Shown one piece after another: positions 63,322 through 64,000 of a stretch of 64,000 nucleotides of DNA. Both the position numbers and the translations under genes were made by a program. The notes under the pieces are model-generated. The model searched no databases and was not told where the DNA came from. It saw only the letters and a list, made by a program, of their open reading frames with translations. Numbering within the stretch: the first letter of the stretch is position 1; each line of letters opens with the position of its first letter. Where the stretch lies: NCBI RefSeq assembly GCF_900070365.1, contig NZ_LN850107.1, positions 2,170,001 through 2,234,000 of the forward strand. Reading direction: 5' to 3'. The stretch is from Alloactinosynnema sp. L-07. GTDB lineage: Bacteria > Actinomycetota > Actinomycetes > Mycobacteriales > Pseudonocardiaceae.

Positions 63322-63368
63322 CGTATACATGCCGACTATACATACCACGTATACATGCGATGTATACG
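63322..63368. promoter_or_regulatory. AT-rich operator with CGTATACATGC repeats
   Basis: CGTATACATGC occurs at 63322 and 63348; the second joins with ATGTATACG (63360-63368) to a perfect 9-bp inverted repeat with spacer GCG. ACTATACATAC lies between. AT content contrasts with the flanks. Located 32-78 bp upstream of the lipoprotein start, so a repressor/activator site for it is likely. Confidence 0.7.
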
Positions 63369-63449
63369 TGGTCGAGGTGGTGCGGATCGGGGGCTGTCAT
63401 GAGCCGGTGCGGTCGGGAACTACTGAGCTGTCATACCTCTGCTCAGCGG

Positions 63450-64000
63450 TCAGCCCGCGACTTCCTGCTCCGGGAGCAGGCCCTTGACCACTTTGCCGGT
63501 CGCGTTGCGGGGGACTTTCCGGACGAAGTAGACGTCGCGGGGCACCGAGAACCGCTCCAGGTGGTCGTGGACGTAGTGGCGGACGTCGGTGGCCTCGAGG
63601 TGGACGCCCGGCCCCAGGGCGACGTAGGCGGCGAAGCGCTGGCCGTACTCGGGGTCCGGGACGCCCACCACGGCCGCGTCGACGACCCCGTCGAGGCTGA
63701 GCAGCAATTCCTCGACCGGGCGGGGAAAGACGTTCTCGCCGCCGGAGATGATCATGTCGTCATCGCGGCCACTGACGAACAGGCGGCCATCGGCGTCGAG
63801 GTAGCCTCGGTCGCCGGTGACCATGAGGTCGTCGTGCATGGCGTTGCGGGTGCCGTTGGTGTAGCCCTCGTAGAGCATGTCGTTGCCGACACAGATACTG
63901 CCGACGGTGCCCGGCGGCTGTGGAACGCCACCAGGGCCGAGAATGCCGACCTTGGTGCCGACCGGGCAGCGACCAGCGGTCGTCGGCGCGGCGCGCAGGT
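63450..64000 (-). CDS. AMP-binding acyl-CoA synthetase, C-terminal part
   Basis: In-window portion ~183 codons, 5' end beyond the edge. TGDRGYLDADGRLFVSGRDDDMI, ISGGENVFPRPVEELL, VVDAAVVGVPDPEYGQRFAAYV and the catalytic Lys region RNATGKVVKGLL are the end of the ANL superfamily fold. Activates a carboxylic acid as CoA thioester; chain length unknown. Confidence 0.9.
   Translation of the reverse strand, partial: LRAAPTTAGRCPVGTKVGILGPGGVPQPPGTVGSICVGNDMLYEGYTNGTRNAMHDDLMVTGDRGYLDADGRLFVSGRDDDMIISGGENVFPRPVEELLLSLDGVVDAAVVGVPDPEYGQRFAAYVALGPGVHLEATDVRHYVHDHLERFSVPRDVYFVRKVPRNATGKVVKGLLPEQEVAG

Noticed and set aside
63300..63370. CRISPR-like repeats
   Set aside because: Only two short 11-bp repeats with palindromic character and no spacers of constant length; fits an operator.

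Overview
High-GC DNA with GTG/TTG starts and many genes typical of Actinobacteria (RbpA, DUF3090 + SCO1664 pair, DUF3097, polyprenol-mannose enzymes, Rpf-type transglycosylase). The mix, including a rifampicin monooxygenase, suggests a Pseudonocardiaceae-like actinomycete; this is inferred from gene content only.

Layout. 1-21.8 kb is mostly ordinary chromosome: a GH92 alpha-mannosidase (open at the left edge), a membrane protein, a subtilase-like pseudoenzyme, an MptB-type mannosyltransferase, an MBL hydrolase/TetR pair, a secreted C39-like peptidase, LD-carboxypeptidase and S9 peptidase, DUF3090/SCO1664, an ECF sigma factor with a double VOC protein, DUF3097, NfeD/SPFH membrane-quality proteins, an AlkZ-like protein, a sucrase/ferredoxin-like protein, a WYL regulator, a deletion scar holding the ends of a MocR regulator and an MFS transporter, an adenosine-deaminase homologue and a STAS protein. 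21.9-28.3 kb is a remodelled accessory region: about 800 bp without genes, a LuxR/cupin divergent pair, a small secreted protein, a truncated tyrosine recombinase, a frameshifted sulfatase, a broken formylglycine-generating enzyme (its activator) and an intact tyrosine recombinase.

28.3-43.3 kb holds an ATP-grasp enzyme without a normal start codon, an RluA pseudouridine synthase, MFS, a divergent LysR/LysE exporter pair, a third tyrosine recombinase, a secreted alpha/beta hydrolase, a RibD/DHFR-like reductase, a Cys4 finger + coiled-coil protein behind an array of TAACC/GGTTA sites, an M28-family protein with altered active-site residues, rifampicin monooxygenase (rox) preceded by a rifamycin-associated element, GNAT, and a PrmC-like methyltransferase. 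43.3-56 kb has a Tat-exported multicopper oxidase, NIPSNAP protein, PAS-GGDEF-EAL protein, a GDPD, an ArpA-like TetR with ARE-like operators in front of itself and of two tandem SDR genes, arylamine N-acetyltransferase, an ArsR-SRPBCC operon, a transglycosylase, an Atg22-like MFS and thymidine kinase. 56-64 kb has rbpA under a perfect SigR-type promoter, an amidohydrolase, the lnt-ppm lipoprotein/mannose operon, a cyclase-family protein, a beta-lactamase-fold lipoprotein with an AT-rich operator, and the end of an acyl-CoA synthetase gene.

Themes: cell-envelope mannosylation and lipoprotein acylation (MptB, Ppm, Lnt), rifampicin survival (rox with its element; RbpA), several catalytically altered pseudoenzymes, and clear gene decay. 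No rRNA, tRNA or CRISPR array was seen.
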